A DNA stretch of 64,000 nt from Mycobacterium asiaticum (GCF_001673635.1 NZ_LZMH01000005.1:1-64000), one strand, 5' to 3'. Shown: positions 43,476 through 51,669, numbered from the stretch's first letter. Notes: generated from the letters alone by a model not told the origin. A program made the numbers and translations.

Positions 43476-45173
43476 TCATGACACCCGACGCCGGACTTCC
43501 GCCGAGCGCAGTGCCGATCTGAACAGGGGTCCGATGACACCGGCGAGTTGATCCGGCCGTGCGACGGTGGCATGTGCGGTGCTGCCGAACACCCGGCGCA
43601 ACGAAGCCACGTCGGTTCCGGCGCCGATCGTCAGGCACACGCAACCGGTCCCCCGCCGGCGGGCTTCGGTCAGCGCACGACGCGCATCGGCGGCGCCATA
43701 GGGCCGCTCGTAGCCGTGGTCATATGCCAACCCGTCAGACAGCACCACCAACAGCCGCCGGGAGGTACCGCCGCACGTTTCCAGCACCGCCGAGCCGTGC
43801 CTGATCGCCGCGCCGAGACGCGAGTACGCGCCAGGTTCCAGACTGTTCAACCGTCTCATGACGCGGGTGTCGAGGTGGTCGTCGAACCGCTTGACGGGCA
43901 CCAAGCTGACCGCGCGTCGGCCTTGAGAGTAGTAGGCGTACAGCGCAATTCGGTCACCGAGGTCGTGCAGGGCCACCATCAGGTTGGCAACGGCCGTCCG
44001 CTGCTGTTCGTGCACGGTGCGACCCGCCGTACCCGGTTCGGCGGCCGACCCCGAAACGTCGAGGAGCAACAGCACCGACAGGTCGCGCCGGCGCCGCAAG
44101 CTGTCGAGGTACACCGCCTCGTCGGGCACCGATCCGGCCCGGACCTCCACGCGGGCCTCCACCGCCGCGTCGATGTCGATGTCGTCACCCTGCGCCTGAC
44201 GGTGGCGACGATGCAGACCCATGCCGAGCCGCGACAGCGGACGCCGCACGCCGATCGCGGCATCGATCCCAGGAGTGGCCGATGCTTTGATCCTCGGCTC
44301 CACCTCCTGCACGGTGCACCACTGGGGCCGATAACTCTTCCGCGCCACGTCCCACTCCGGATACTTCACGCCACTGGAACTACGTTGGGATTGCGGATCG
44401 TTGACGTCCTCGCTCGACACCGCAGCCAGTGAGGAGACGGCGTGCAAGCCGCGATTGCCCGCGTTGGTGCGATGGGTCGGGGAATCCGCGCCGGGCGGTC
44501 CGCCGCCACTGCCGGTCTTACGTGCGGAGGAGAACAACTTCTTGAACCACTTGCCGATGAAGCCACCGCCGCCCACTGGGCTGGTGAACAGGTCTGGATC
44601 GTCGGAGTCGTCGACTTCACCGTCGTCCAACTCGGCAAGCTCTGCCGCGCCCTGACTCCGCGGCACGTGCCGGGGGTCCGCTTCATCTTGCTGCTTGTTC
44701 ACTCGCGCGCAGGCGGCCAGCACCTTGGCGGCGCGGATCACCCCGAACTCGGGCGGGACCTCGTCGAGTGCCCCGCGCCCTTCGGCAACCTGCAATGACG
44801 CCAGGGGCGACTCGCTGCGACCGGCGATGTCCCGATCGCCCAGCTTCGTCAGAAACGGCGGCAGCAGGCCGCTATTAGCGACGAGCGCGCGGTGGGCCTC
44901 GATCGCCAAGTACCTTCTGGCCAGCCGGGCGTGCCGGACCAGCGGGCGGACCACATCGGGATCCAGGCTGCCGGCCGCGATCAGGGAAGCCTGGACAGCC
45001 ACGGTCTCCAACCGGGCCCGCGGCGCGGCGGCAACGTCGAGGTAGATCGTCTGACCATCCGTCCAGGGCGCGTCACCCGGGCGCAACTGGTCGACCGCCA
45101 CCGCCCGGCCTGCGAGCGCCGAGGCGAGCATGCCCAAGCCGCGGAGCTGATCGTCGGGAGCGCCGTCTCCCAC
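43476..45173 (-). CDS. VWA-domain protein (NorD/CbbO-like partner of the MoxR ATPase)
   Basis: This 565-aa protein has a C-terminal von Willebrand A domain with an intact MIDAS: D372-x-S-x-S (LLLDVSGSAAE) and later LSDGLAYDHG. The N-terminal 350 residues are helical with an acidic linker (LAELDDGEVDDSDDPD) and a KKLFSSARK basic patch. GTG 45173 was chosen: GGGGG lies six bases upstream, and the frame extension to 45245 would run through the regulon palindrome. Together with the MoxR protein it forms a chaperone pair. The client enzyme is not identified. Confidence 0.86.
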   Translation of the reverse strand: MGDGAPDDQLRGLGMLASALAGRAVAVDQLRPGDAPWTDGQTIYLDVAAAPRARLETVAVQASLIAAGSLDPDVVRPLVRHARLARRYLAIEAHRALVANSGLLPPFLTKLGDRDIAGRSESPLASLQVAEGRGALDEVPPEFGVIRAAKVLAACARVNKQQDEADPRHVPRSQGAAELAELDDGEVDDSDDPDLFTSPVGGGGFIGKWFKKLFSSARKTGSGGGPPGADSPTHRTNAGNRGLHAVSSLAAVSSEDVNDPQSQRSSSGVKYPEWDVARKSYRPQWCTVQEVEPRIKASATPGIDAAIGVRRPLSRLGMGLHRRHRQAQGDDIDIDAAVEARVEVRAGSVPDEAVYLDSLRRRRDLSVLLLLDVSGSAAEPGTAGRTVHEQQRTAVANLMVALHDLGDRIALYAYYSQGRRAVSLVPVKRFDDHLDTRVMRRLNSLEPGAYSRLGAAIRHGSAVLETCGGTSRRLLVVLSDGLAYDHGYERPYGAADARRALTEARRRGTGCVCLTIGAGTDVASLRRVFGSTAHATVARPDQLAGVIGPLFRSALRSAEVRRRVS

Positions 45174-45194
45174 GTTCGACCCCCGAAGTTCTGT

Positions 45195-45212
45195 TGACCA
45201 AATATCTGTTCC
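45195..45212. promoter_or_regulatory. Regulon palindrome, site C (divergent promoter)
   Basis: The minus-strand reading GGAACAGATATTTGGTCA is a near-perfect match to the consensus and shares most bases with site B. It is centred in the 91-base gap between the divergent VWA and acyl-CoA dehydrogenase genes, 21 and 52 bases from their start codons, so one bound dimer could control both directions. Confidence 0.7.
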
Positions 45213-45264
45213 AACGTAGAGTCCGGCTTGGCTGCAGTCAAACACGTGAGGTCGAATAGCAAAC

Positions 45265-46416
45265 GTGGATTTCTCCTACCCCGCGGAAGTGGAACGGTTC
45301 CGCGACGAGTTGCGTGGCTGGCTGTCCGAAAATCTCACCGAGGAATTGATCGCCGCGCGCCGGCCCTCCGGCCGCAGTGACGCGGTCTTCGAAAAGCTCC
45401 GCGCGTGGAACGCGACCATGGCGGATGCGGGCTGGGCTGCGGTGTCCTGGCCACGCGAGTACGGCGGCCGCGGGGCGACGGTACTCGAGCAACTCGTCTA
45501 CACCGAGGAGACCACCCGGGCACGGGCGCCGTTGCCGCTCAACGTCATCGGGATGAACAACATCGCTCCGGCGATCATGCAGTACGGCACCGAGTCGCAA
45601 AAGACGACGTTGCTGCCCCGGATGATGCGCGCCGACGACATCTGGTGCCAGGGGATGTCCGAGCCAGAGGCCGGCTCCGATCTGGCCGCGCTGCGGACCA
45701 AGGCGGTGCGCGACGGTGACCACTTCGTCGTTTCCGGACAGAAGATTTGGACATCGCTGGGCCACCAGGCGAACTGGTGTCAGCTGTACGTTCGCACCGA
45801 TCCGGAAGCTCCGAAGCACAAGGGGATTTCCTGTTTGATCGTGGACATGAGCCTGCCCGGTATCGAGGCCCGCCCGCTGACGACGCTCAACGGTGACACA
45901 GATTTCGCCGAAGTGTTCTTCCATGACGTTCGGGTGCCGGCCGATGCGCTGCTCGGTCCCCTCAATGGCGGCTGGCGGGTTGCCACCACGACGTTGAGCC
46001 ACGAGCGTGCCGGCGCCGCCCGGCTTTACGCTGAATTGCAGGTACGGCTGGAAGAACTGGTGGCCGACTTCGCGGAGGTCGACGGCGGCGACGCGCTGGA
46101 TGACCCGGTGATCCTGCGCCGCCTCGGCGAGATATCGGTGCGCATCAAGTATCTGGAAGTTCTTTGCCAGCGGGCGATCTCGGCGACTTTGCACGGCGGC
46201 GACCCGCTCGGCTCGGCAAGCCTGGCGAAGACGGTGTGGGGCGAGATCGGACAGGATCTGGCCGCCCTGGCGTTCGACGTGCTGGGCACCCGAGGGGTGC
46301 ACGGCCGCTGGGCTGATTACCGGCTGACCTCCCGGTCGCTGACCATCGCCGGCGGCACCAGCCAGATCAACAAGAACATCACCGCCCAACGAGTCCTGGG
46401 GTTGCCGCGCTCATGA
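45265..46416 (+). CDS. Acyl-CoA dehydrogenase, first of a pair
   Basis: This 383-aa acyl-CoA dehydrogenase-family flavoprotein has FAD/substrate motifs WCQGMSEPEAGSDLAALRT and VSGQKIWTSLGHQANW, and the C-terminal LTIAGGTSQINKNITAQRVLGLP. The position of the usual catalytic Glu (Y-E-G-T-S) reads A-G-G-T-S, so the base is missing here, as happens in one subunit of mycobacterial heterotetrameric dehydrogenases. Its stop overlaps the start of the second dehydrogenase gene, which fits an alpha2beta2 complex. The start is GTG 45265; no strong RBS is seen. Such heteromers in mycobacteria act on steroid or other ring-bearing acyl-CoAs. Confidence 0.9.
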   Translation: MDFSYPAEVERFRDELRGWLSENLTEELIAARRPSGRSDAVFEKLRAWNATMADAGWAAVSWPREYGGRGATVLEQLVYTEETTRARAPLPLNVIGMNNIAPAIMQYGTESQKTTLLPRMMRADDIWCQGMSEPEAGSDLAALRTKAVRDGDHFVVSGQKIWTSLGHQANWCQLYVRTDPEAPKHKGISCLIVDMSLPGIEARPLTTLNGDTDFAEVFFHDVRVPADALLGPLNGGWRVATTTLSHERAGAARLYAELQVRLEELVADFAEVDGGDALDDPVILRRLGEISVRIKYLEVLCQRAISATLHGGDPLGSASLAKTVWGEIGQDLAALAFDVLGTRGVHGRWADYRLTSRSLTIAGGTSQINKNITAQRVLGLPRS

Positions 46417-47507
46417 ATCTCGAACTCACCGAGGAACAGATGGCGCTGCGTGACACGGTGCGCCGCTTCTTGGCCGAGCGGACGCCAGTTTCCGGACACG
46501 TGCGAGCACTGCTCGACGAGCCCACCGGCAGCACCGAGGCCGTGTGGCGCGGCCTGGCGGACATGGGCGCGACCGGCCTGCTGGCACCGGAGGCAGCCGG
46601 GGGGGCCGGCCTGACAATGGTCGACGCCGGCATTGTCGCCGAGGAACTCGGCGCAGCTCTGTACCCGGGTCCATGGCTGTCCACGGCGGTCGGTGCAGTA
46701 CGGACGTTGACTCGGCTCGGCGGTGAGGCGGCGTCGAGGATCCTCGCCGAGATCGCAGCCGGAACCTCCGTAGTGACGGCCGCGGTGCTGGATGCCGGCA
46801 CGGTCGCAGCGATCGAGCGCGAGCCGCACGTCGTGCTCAAGGGTGAGATCGCCCTGGTGCCCGACGCGGCGGCCGCCGACACCATCCTCGTCGTGGCGCA
46901 GGACCGCGACGACACCGGGTTTTTCGCCGTCAAGACCGCGGATTCCGGCCTCTCCGTCACACTCGAACGCGGGATTGACCCGACGCGCAAGCAATTTCGA
47001 GTCGAGCTCGATGGCGTGTCCGCGCAGCGGTTGGGCACGCTGTCGGCCAACGCCATCCGGGCCACGGCTGACGACGTGCTGATCGCGACGGCCGCCGACG
47101 CGCTGGGCGCCGCGCGTGCCGTGATGACCATGGCGATCGAACACGCAAAGGCGCGAAAGCAATTCGGCCAAGCCATCGGATCGTTTCAAGCGGTCCAGCA
47201 CCTGTGTGTCGACATGTTCGAGACGGTGGAGTTGGCCCGCAGCGGGGTGATTCATGCGTTGTGGGCGGCCGATGCCGCCGATGCCACGGAGCACCACTTG
47301 TCTGCGGTGCGGGCCAAGGCGTTCGCTGGGCGGTTGGCCGCCGTGGGGGACACCGCCATCCAGGTGTTCGGCGGCATCGGATACACCTGGGAGCACGATG
47401 CGCACCTCTACCTCAAGCGGCTGCTCGGCTGGAGCGCATTCGGTGGTGGACCCGACACGTATCTGGCCGAAGTTGGTGCGCGCCTTGCCAAGAAGGGACC
47501 GCGATGA
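46413..47507 (+). CDS. Acyl-CoA dehydrogenase, second of a pair
   Basis: This 364-aa partner dehydrogenase starts MNLELTEEQMALRDTVRRFL, overlapping the first gene by four bases (ATGA). It has a reduced beta-domain lacking the classic FAD signature of the first subunit and ends with RKQFGQAIGSFQAVQHLCVDM and IQVFGGIGYTWEHDAHLYLKRLLGW, typical of the second subunit of heterotetrameric acyl-CoA dehydrogenases. Each subunit likely provides part of the active site. Substrate unknown. Confidence 0.9.
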   Translation: MNLELTEEQMALRDTVRRFLAERTPVSGHVRALLDEPTGSTEAVWRGLADMGATGLLAPEAAGGAGLTMVDAGIVAEELGAALYPGPWLSTAVGAVRTLTRLGGEAASRILAEIAAGTSVVTAAVLDAGTVAAIEREPHVVLKGEIALVPDAAAADTILVVAQDRDDTGFFAVKTADSGLSVTLERGIDPTRKQFRVELDGVSAQRLGTLSANAIRATADDVLIATAADALGAARAVMTMAIEHAKARKQFGQAIGSFQAVQHLCVDMFETVELARSGVIHALWAADAADATEHHLSAVRAKAFAGRLAAVGDTAIQVFGGIGYTWEHDAHLYLKRLLGWSAFGGGPDTYLAEVGARLAKKGPR

Positions 47508-48439
47508 TCGATTTTGCCGGTCAGGTTGCGATTGTTACCGGCGCGGGCCGCGGCCTCGGCCGGCTGTATGCGCTCGAGTTGGCTCGCCGCGGAGCGTCGG
47601 TCGTCGTCAATGATCTCGGTGGAACCATGCACGGCGAGGGCGCTGACACAACCGTCGCCGACCAGGTGGTCGCCGAAATCGAAAACGCGGGCGGCGCGGC
47701 GGTGGCATCCCACGACTCGGTGGCCAGCCCCGAAGGCGGCGTCGCGATCGTCCAAGTTGCCCTGGACAACTACGGCCGGCTGGACGCGGTGATCAGCAAC
47801 GCCGGCATCTTCAACAGCATCGCCTTCGACGAAATGTCCCCCGACGACTGGCGGCGGATGCTCAGCGTGCACCTCGACGGCGGGTTCTATCTGAGCCAGC
47901 CCGCCTATCGAGTGATGAAGACCCAGGGCTATGGCCGGTTCGTGTTCATCTCCTCCTCGGGCGGAATGTTCGGGCAGCCATGGGAAGCGCATTACGCGGC
48001 CGCCAAGGCGGGCCTGGTAGGGCTCACCAACGTCATCGCGATCGAGGGCGCCGAACACGGTATTCTCGCCAACACAGTTCTACCATTTGGCTTTTCGCGC
48101 ATGGTGACCGAAACCGTCGGGGACCCCGAAGCGCTGGAACGCATCGGTTTCCTGGAGCTGATCAAGCCCGAGTTGGTGGTGCCGATGGTGGTCTTTTTGG
48201 CCAGCCGCGCCTGCGAATTGAGCCACCAGAACTTCTCCGCGTGCGCGGGCCGCTTTGCGCGGGTGTTCGTCGGCCTTGGCCAGGGCTGGCTGGCCGAACC
48301 CGACAATGCACCGACTGCCGACGACATCGTGACGCATCTGTCCGAGGTGAGCGCTACCGAACCGTACACGGTGCCGGGCTCCATCTTTGAGGAAGTCTTT
48401 GGCGTCTGCGCGCAACGTGGCGTCGACGTCGGGGTCTGA
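47504..48439 (+). CDS. Short-chain dehydrogenase, (3R)-hydroxyacyl-CoA dehydrogenase (17-beta-HSD4) type
   Basis: This 311-aa SDR resembles the dehydrogenase unit of peroxisomal multifunctional enzyme 2 / mycobacterial Hsd4A-like proteins: VTGAGRGLGRLYALELARRGASVVVNDLGG with the longer GGTMHGEGADTTVADQVV segment, NAGIFNSI, FISSSGGMFGQ, and Y-x3-K in HYAAAKAGLVGL. The C-terminus extends beyond a standard SDR (about 240-311). It would oxidise a 3-hydroxyacyl-CoA after the dehydrogenase pair. Start ATG 47504 overlaps the previous stop. No hydratase or thiolase is encoded in this block, so these steps would come from elsewhere. Confidence 0.89.
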   Translation: MIDFAGQVAIVTGAGRGLGRLYALELARRGASVVVNDLGGTMHGEGADTTVADQVVAEIENAGGAAVASHDSVASPEGGVAIVQVALDNYGRLDAVISNAGIFNSIAFDEMSPDDWRRMLSVHLDGGFYLSQPAYRVMKTQGYGRFVFISSSGGMFGQPWEAHYAAAKAGLVGLTNVIAIEGAEHGILANTVLPFGFSRMVTETVGDPEALERIGFLELIKPELVVPMVVFLASRACELSHQNFSACAGRFARVFVGLGQGWLAEPDNAPTADDIVTHLSEVSATEPYTVPGSIFEEVFGVCAQRGVDVGV

Positions 48440-48442
48440 TCC

Positions 48443-49090
48443 GTGGACATCCCGTATCTGCTGAACGCGACTCGCTCGGCGCGTAAGTCGCTCGACCTGG
48501 ACGCGCCGGTCGACTTCGACGAGATCCGCGACTGCCTGCGGATTGGTCTGCAGGCCGCCAATGGGTCCAACCAGCAGACCTGGCGCTGGCTGTTGGTGAC
48601 CGATCCGGCGTTGCGGGGCGAAATCGCGCAGTTCTACCGGGAGGCGTATCTGCGCCGCGTAGGCGGTCAATTCTTGGCCGAGATGATGCCGGCCGGCGCG
48701 CCGGAAACCCGGCTGATGTCGTCGACGGAGTGGCTGGTGGAGAACCTGGCCCGGATTCCGGTGCTGGTGATTCCCTGCTACCGGCCCTACCTGCCCCGCA
48801 TCGACGGCGATGAGTCGTTCTATCTGGCGACGCTGTACGGCTCGATCTTTCCCGCGGTGTGGAACTTCCAGTTGGCCCTGCACACCCGCGGGTACGGCAC
48901 CTGCATCACCACCCTGCACCTGCACCATGAGGCGGCCGTCGCGGAACTGCTCGGTATCCCAGCGGACTACGTGCAGGGCTGCCTGCTGCCCGTCGGCCGC
49001 CTGCGCGCCGGGACCACGTTCCGGCCCGCCCGTCGCCTGCCCGTCGACGAGGTGATCGCGGTCGATCACTGGTCGGCTCCGCCCGGCTAG
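48443..49090 (+). CDS. Nitroreductase-family flavoprotein
   Basis: This 215-aa FMN-binding nitroreductase-fold protein begins at GTG 48443, three bases after the SDR gene. Visible features are the N-terminal R-S-A-R-K-S region, GLQAANGSNQQTWRWLLVTD (FMN contacts), and GYGTCITTLHLHHEAAVAELLGIPADY. Members reduce nitro groups, quinones or enones, or act as dehydrogenases or fragmenting enzymes. In this operon it may reduce an unsaturated or ring ketone intermediate; this is inference. The gene ends 55 bases before palindrome D. Confidence 0.84.
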   Translation: MDIPYLLNATRSARKSLDLDAPVDFDEIRDCLRIGLQAANGSNQQTWRWLLVTDPALRGEIAQFYREAYLRRVGGQFLAEMMPAGAPETRLMSSTEWLVENLARIPVLVIPCYRPYLPRIDGDESFYLATLYGSIFPAVWNFQLALHTRGYGTCITTLHLHHEAAVAELLGIPADYVQGCLLPVGRLRAGTTFRPARRLPVDEVIAVDHWSAPPG

Positions 49091-49144
49091 GATGGGTCGT
49101 CGGGGCCGTACGCAGCGCGTTTGGCGCGGCGATTCTGGTAATCT

Positions 49145-49162
49145 CTAACAAAGATTTGGTTC
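49145..49162. promoter_or_regulatory. Regulon palindrome, site D
   Basis: CTAACAAAGATTTGGTTC (minus-strand reading GAACCAAATCTTTGTTAG) matches the consensus and precedes the tandem TetR gene: 20 bases before a short leader ORF and 58 bases before the TetR ATG. This is the arrangement expected if the TetR protein regulates itself. Confidence 0.68.
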
Positions 49163-49182
49163 AGCAGGAGGACGCGATTCGC

Positions 49183-49224
49183 ATGGTGCCGACGCTGCGA
49201 TTCACCAAGTCCAGCCGACCATGA
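49183..49224 (+). CDS. Putative 13-aa leader peptide upstream of the tandem TetR gene
   Basis: ATG 49183 is preceded by AGGAGG 11 bases upstream and encodes MVPTLRFTKSSRP, ending in a TGA that overlaps the TetR ATG at 49221 (ATGA). The TetR ATG itself lacks a ribosome-binding site, so translation of this mini-ORF and reinitiation would explain how TetR is translated. Coding by chance remains possible given the short length. Confidence 0.38.
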   Translation: MVPTLRFTKSSRP

Positions 49225-50486
49225 CCGACAGCGCAACCGAATCCCGGACACGGCGGACCGAGATCCTCGAGACCGCGGCAACGTTGATCGCGTCGTCGGG
49301 ACTGCGCACTTCGCTGCAGGAAATCGCCGATGCGGCAGGCATTCTCCCGGGCAGCCTCTACCACCACTTCGAATCCAAAGAAGCGATACTGGTCGAGCTC
49401 ATTCACCGGTATCAGGCCGACCTGGATCGGATAGGGCAAGACGCCCAAGCGAAATTGGACGAGCCGGACTCACGCCCGCCGGCCGAGCAGATCATCGAGC
49501 TGGGCTCGGCGATCGCCAACTGCGCTGTGCGACACCGCGCCGCCTTGCAGATGTCTTTCTACGAGGGACCGAGCGCGGATCCCGAACTGATGAAGCTGAC
49601 GCAGCAGCGCCCCGTCGCGATCCTGGAGGCGATGCTGCAGACACTGCGCGCCGCCAGATGGAGCGGTTACATCAAGTCCGACATCGACCTGCCCACGCTG
49701 GCGGACCGTATCTGCCAGACCATGCTGCAGGTCGGTCTCGACGTGATCCGGCACAACTCCTCCCCCGACCAGGTCGCCGGATTGATGTGCCGAATCATTC
49801 TGCAGGGACTGGCATCCCAGCCTCCTGCCGATCGCGCGCTGGACCGGTCCCCGGCATTCGCCGCCGCCGCCGAGGTCATCCAAAGCTGGGCCGACGACAG
49901 TGCGGCCGACCCCAGCGACAAGGCGGCGCACCTGCGGGCAGTGGCACGAACCGAGTTCGGCCGCAAGGGATATGAAGTCACGACGATCAGGGATATTGCG
50001 TCGGCGGCCGGGTTGGGCACCGGAACCGTGTACCGGGTGATCGGGTCCAAAGACGAACTGCTGGCCTCGATCATGCGCTCGTTCGGTCAAAAGGTCGAAG
50101 CCGGCTGGGTCGACGTGCTGCGATCCGAAGCTACGCCGGTCGAGAAGCTGGATGCGCTCAGCTGGGTTAACGTCAATGCGTTGGACCAGTTCTCCGACGA
50201 GTTCAGGATTCAGCTGGCCTGGATGCGCCAATCGCCGCCTCGGGACACCGTGAACCCCGGCTGGTCCTACACGACGCGGCTGCGCCAAATGAAATCGCTT
50301 CTCGCCGAGGGAATTCGGTCGACCGAGATCCGTACCGACGCGGCGTCGACGACGATGCTGGCCCGGTGCATCATCGGCATGCAGTGGATACCGGAGAACA
50401 TTCTGCGCGCGGTCGGCACCCGCACGTCGTTGCTCCTGGCCCGCGACACGGTCTTGCGGGGCGTGGCGGTTCGGGACAAGCAGTAA
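49221..50486 (+). CDS. Tandem (double) TetR-family regulator
   Basis: This 421-aa protein contains two complete TetR N-terminal DNA-binding domains: residues 11-60 (HTH about 31-50, SLQEIADAAGILPGSLYHHF) and 233-283 (HTH about 254-273, TTIRDIASAAGLGTGTVYRV). Each is followed by its own helical ligand/dimerisation domain, so it is an in-frame fusion of two TetR proteins with unlike sequences. Palindromes D and E flank the gene and match three others in the neighbouring divergent genes, making this the likely regulator of the block. A single chain could place two HTHs on one palindrome without a partner. The ligand is unknown. Confidence 0.92.
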   Translation: MTDSATESRTRRTEILETAATLIASSGLRTSLQEIADAAGILPGSLYHHFESKEAILVELIHRYQADLDRIGQDAQAKLDEPDSRPPAEQIIELGSAIANCAVRHRAALQMSFYEGPSADPELMKLTQQRPVAILEAMLQTLRAARWSGYIKSDIDLPTLADRICQTMLQVGLDVIRHNSSPDQVAGLMCRIILQGLASQPPADRALDRSPAFAAAAEVIQSWADDSAADPSDKAAHLRAVARTEFGRKGYEVTTIRDIASAAGLGTGTVYRVIGSKDELLASIMRSFGQKVEAGWVDVLRSEATPVEKLDALSWVNVNALDQFSDEFRIQLAWMRQSPPRDTVNPGWSYTTRLRQMKSLLAEGIRSTEIRTDAASTTMLARCIIGMQWIPENILRAVGTRTSLLLARDTVLRGVAVRDKQ

Positions 50487-50501
50487 CCAAAGATCTGGTC
50501 C
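50484..50501. promoter_or_regulatory. Regulon palindrome, site E
   Basis: TAACCAAAGATCTGGTCC (minus-strand reading GGACCAGATCTTTGGTTA) overlaps the TetR stop codon and lies 36 bases upstream of the next ATG. It is the most symmetric of the five sites. Its occurrence marks the following gene as a regulon member with its own promoter. Confidence 0.68.
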
Positions 50502-50537
50502 GGACGCCGGTTCGGCGATGCGCGTAGCGTGACCGGC

Positions 50538-51182
50538 ATGGCACACATCATCATCATCGGCGGGCACGGCAAGGTCACGCTGCACCTGGCCCGGATCCTG
50601 CACGAGCGCGGCGACCGCGTGAGTTCGGTGTTCCGCAATCCCGATCACAGCGCCGACGTCGCGGCCACCGGTGCCGAACCGGTGACGGCCGACATCGAGC
50701 AGCTCGGCACCGATGAGCTGGCCGATCTGGTGGCTGGGCATGACGTTGTCGTCTTCTCAGCCGGGGCCGGCGGCGGCAACCCGGCCCGGACCTATGCCGT
50801 CGACCGGGATGCCGCGATCCGGGTGATCGACGCCGCCGAACGGGCGGGAGTGCGGCGGTTCGTCATGGTGTCCTACTTCGGCGCCGGCCCCAATCACGGT
50901 GTCCCCAAGGACGATTCGTTCTTCGCCTATGCGGAGGCCAAAGCCGCCGCTGACGAGCACTTGCGGGCCAGCGGCCTCGACTGGACGGTGCTCGGACCGG
51001 GCCGGTTGACGATGGAGCCGTCGACCGGACGGATCGCGATCGGCGAGGCGAAGGGTTCGGTTTCCCGCGAGGACGTCGCGCTGGTGGCGGCCGCCGTGGT
51101 GGCCGACGATGCAGCTATCGGCCGCACGATCGAGTTCAACAACGGCGATGTGCCTATCGCGGAGGCGTTGGCGAAGAACTGA
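50538..51182 (+). CDS. NAD(P)H-binding atypical SDR (NmrA/SDR_a5 type)
   Basis: This 214-aa protein starts MAHIIIIGGHGKVTLHLARIL, an atypical SDR NAD(P)-binding motif (GGHGKV), and continues with VVFSAGAGGGNPARTYAVDRDAA, RRFVMVSYFGAG and LDWTVLGPGRLTMEP. This is the short-chain family that includes SDR_a5/NmrA-like proteins, often redox sensors or small reductases. ATG 50538 was preferred to GTG 50529. It carries its own regulon palindrome upstream. Its step in the pathway is unknown. Confidence 0.88.
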   Translation: MAHIIIIGGHGKVTLHLARILHERGDRVSSVFRNPDHSADVAATGAEPVTADIEQLGTDELADLVAGHDVVVFSAGAGGGNPARTYAVDRDAAIRVIDAAERAGVRRFVMVSYFGAGPNHGVPKDDSFFAYAEAKAAADEHLRASGLDWTVLGPGRLTMEPSTGRIAIGEAKGSVSREDVALVAAAVVADDAAIGRTIEFNNGDVPIAEALAKN

Positions 51183-51497
51183 ATCGCCTCCAAATGCTGC
51201 CACCCGGACCGCCAGGCCCGCCTGGTGGAGAATGCTTCCGTCGGCGCCCCGGTCCCCGTTTCCAGCGGTGCCGGCAACTGCTGACCCGCACAAACCGCCG
51301 TCTCCCCCAGTGCCGCCGGCGCCACCCATAAATCCGGTACCGCCGGTGCCGCCGATTCCACCCTGACCGCCCGCGCCGCCGTCGTTGAGGCCGTCTGCGC
51401 CGTTCCCGCCATCGCCCCCGTTGCCGCCGTTGACCACCGTGTCGCCAGCTGCTCCGGTGTCGCCCGTGCACTTGTTAACAACCCGCCCGAGATACAC
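51183..51497 (-). pseudogene. Gly-rich PGRS-like ORF remnant
   Basis: The minus strand from 51497 (ATG; MYLGRVVNKCTGDTGAAG) encodes about 75 residues of GGx repeats (VVNGGNGGDGGNGADG, GGAGGQGGIGGTGGTGF). Near 51220-51230 the Gly-rich frame shifts and continues in another frame (PGGPGGPGGSIWRRF) before stopping at the end of the neighbouring gene. There is no PE domain. It lies divergent from metE, where M. tuberculosis has the small ORF Rv1134. I read it as a decayed Gly-rich protein gene; a short functional product cannot be excluded. Confidence 0.5.
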
Positions 51498-51642
51498 AGT
51501 GCAAACTGCACATGCGTTCCCGCTCGGCGCGTGGTACGACCTGGCGTGCCAGATTTAATCGAATCACGTTGGCGCCCGACGGGGCCCGACACCGCCGGCC
51601 GCGACTCCGGGGCAAACAACAACCGGCGTCGATGGCGGCGCG

Positions 51643-51669
51643 TTGTCCTCAGCAGCGACGGAGTAACTT
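51643..51669 (+). promoter_or_regulatory. Possible promoter of the metE transcript
   Basis: TAACTT at 51664-51669 fits a mycobacterial -10 (TANNNT) and TTGTCC at 51643-51648 a -35, separated by 15 bases, which is short. The position just upstream of the cobalamin riboswitch suits the metE mRNA start. Low confidence. Confidence 0.3.

Noticed and set aside
45174..45245. N-terminal extension of the VWA protein to ATG 45245
   Set aside because: It would code through the regulon palindrome and promoter; GTG 45173 has a proper RBS.
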